From: BM003 sp963783695
GTDB lineage: Bacteria > Pseudomonadota > Gammaproteobacteria > Steroidobacterales > BM003
Direction of reading: 5' to 3'
NCBI GenBank assembly: GCA_963783695.1
Contig: CAWAOM010000003.1
Location: 62,001-126,000 of the forward strand
DNA length: 64,000 bases
The notes under the pieces are model-generated. The model was not told where the DNA came from and did no database searches. It saw only the letters and a program-made list of their open reading frames with translations. The position numbers and the translations under genes are program-made. Positions 63,317 through 64,000 of the stretch are shown here, one piece after another (the stretch's first letter is position 1; each line of letters starts with the position of its first letter).

Positions 63317-64000
63317 TTCGTGCTTCCTGTCGCCGCAACCGGTTCGTAAAGACTGCGGGCATGGATCGCCGTTCGCAATAACCACTTTTCGCCTGTGATC
63401 ACCGGGCGGCTGGCGTGCAGGCTCATTTCATCCGCCTGCCCGTCCGGCAGACAGTTGTAATGGAGCAGCGCAAGGCCCGGTTTACCGGCAACGGCATGCC
63501 CCGCGCTCAGGTAGTCGGTCTCACCTCCTTGCCGCGGTGCCCGCAGATAGCAGATGAAAGTGACCAGCCGCTGGCCGCCATGCGCGCCCTCGAGTCGATC
63601 GGGAGTCAAAAAATCGACGTGAGCCTCATAGACATCGTCGTCGCGGTAACGCAATACCGACAGTGGCTCGATATGACTGGCGGGGAGCATTGCGGCGCGC
63701 GCGATTCGTCGCTCGAGATTGCGGATTACCGGATCGCACAGGTGGGGGCCAAGACGCGCGGCAGTACCGGTGAAAAAGTCCTTTTCAAATTCGGCTGCAT
63801 CGCGGCTGAATTCGGCGGCGGCTGCCATTCGCGGGGCTGTCAGTGCAATGACGTGGGCGCGTTCGTACTCACTGAGGAAACGGGGCAACCGAAAAACGCG
63901 CGGTTGCCAGATTTCCAGCTGTGGCAGGCCCGGCGTGGCAATCACCGGCCAGCCTGCCGCGTTGTCGCCGGCGTATCGCCGGGCAGGGTCGAGCGAGATG
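63313..64000 (-). CDS. 2OG-Fe(II) oxygenase (prolyl-4-hydroxylase-like), partial
   Basis: The 3' part of a prolyl-4-hydroxylase-like gene; the frame stays open to the window edge, so the N-terminus is outside. The iron site is the HxD in VYEAHVDFLTP, with GGETDYLSAG and the distal His in MSLHASRPVITGEKW followed by the 2-oxoglutarate Lys. LEIWQPRVFRLPRFLSEYE resembles the start of the catalytic part in the Sel1-P4H protein at 57293, so an N-terminal repeat region may lie beyond the edge. A GTG at 63945 is an alternative start. The stop overlaps the lipoprotein start. Confidence 0.85.
   Translation of the reverse strand, partial: ISLDPARRYAGDNAAGWPVIATPGLPQLEIWQPRVFRLPRFLSEYERAHVIALTAPRMAAAAEFSRDAAEFEKDFFTGTAARLGPHLCDPVIRNLERRIARAAMLPASHIEPLSVLRYRDDDVYEAHVDFLTPDRLEGAHGGQRLVTFICYLRAPRQGGETDYLSAGHAVAGKPGLALLHYNCLPDGQADEMSLHASRPVITGEKWLLRTAIHARSLYEPVAATGSTK

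Overview
The window is GC-rich bacterial chromosome with dense, mostly short-spaced genes. TonB-dependent receptors, outer-membrane-type lipoproteins, an AsmA protein, c-type cytochromes, a PiT/DUF47 pair and a PKHD-type hydroxylase point to a Gram-negative, aerobic proteobacterium. A free-living, probably marine gammaproteobacterium is my best guess; that is inference from gene content, since there is no rRNA or other phylogenetic marker in the window. I saw no tRNA, rRNA, insertion sequence, prophage or CRISPR array.

Layout. 0.2-9.5 kb: a PAS-PAS-STAS regulator, an AsmA-like protein, a methyltransferase, an unidentified exported protein, then a His-rich small protein followed by a copper-type TonB receptor. 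9.7-16.9 kb (minus strand): a tightly overlapping five-gene operon, beta-phosphoglucomutase > trehalose-6-phosphate phosphatase > GH65 phosphorylase > GH15 hydrolase > trehalose-6-phosphate synthase, so trehalose synthesis and glucoside breakdown are encoded together. 17.4-20.3 kb: two photolyase/cryptochrome genes in tandem, one with its domains in reversed order and one from the iron-sulfur (6-4) photolyase family without the usual cysteine loop. 20.5-26.4 kb: secreted hydrolases (a zinc-protease-like protein with a PA domain, and a penicillin acylase with a Gly-Lys tract). 26.4-40.3 kb: mixed housekeeping and accessory genes (VOC, GNAT, di-heme peroxidase, TPR-oxygenase, small cytochrome, phosphate transport, RimK-like ligase, PKHD hydroxylase, sulfotransferase-like, DUF1329) with three decayed gene remnants (a DJ-1/PfpI gene, and an M16 peptidase joined head-to-head to an alpha/beta hydrolase).

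40.4-53.4 kb (plus strand) holds a run of exported proteins that appear to belong together: two CRTAC1/FG-GAP/ASPIC-UnbV proteins, a TPR protein, a nitrilase-family amidohydrolase, a 1100-residue lipoprotein combining TPR and FG-GAP repeats, and a membrane-anchored five-heme cytochrome c with a TPR tail. Several neighbours overlap, so co-transcription is likely. 53.5-64 kb is an island of 2-oxoglutarate/Fe(II) oxygenases of several subfamilies (prolyl-4-hydroxylase-like, TPR-AspH-like, Sel1-P4H, PF13759-like) on both strands, flanking a large TonB-dependent receptor and a small lipoprotein. The window carries nine such oxygenase genes in all, one frameshifted. This island plus the adjoining FG-GAP/multiheme run is the best candidate for an undescribed system; its substrate cannot be read from the sequence.
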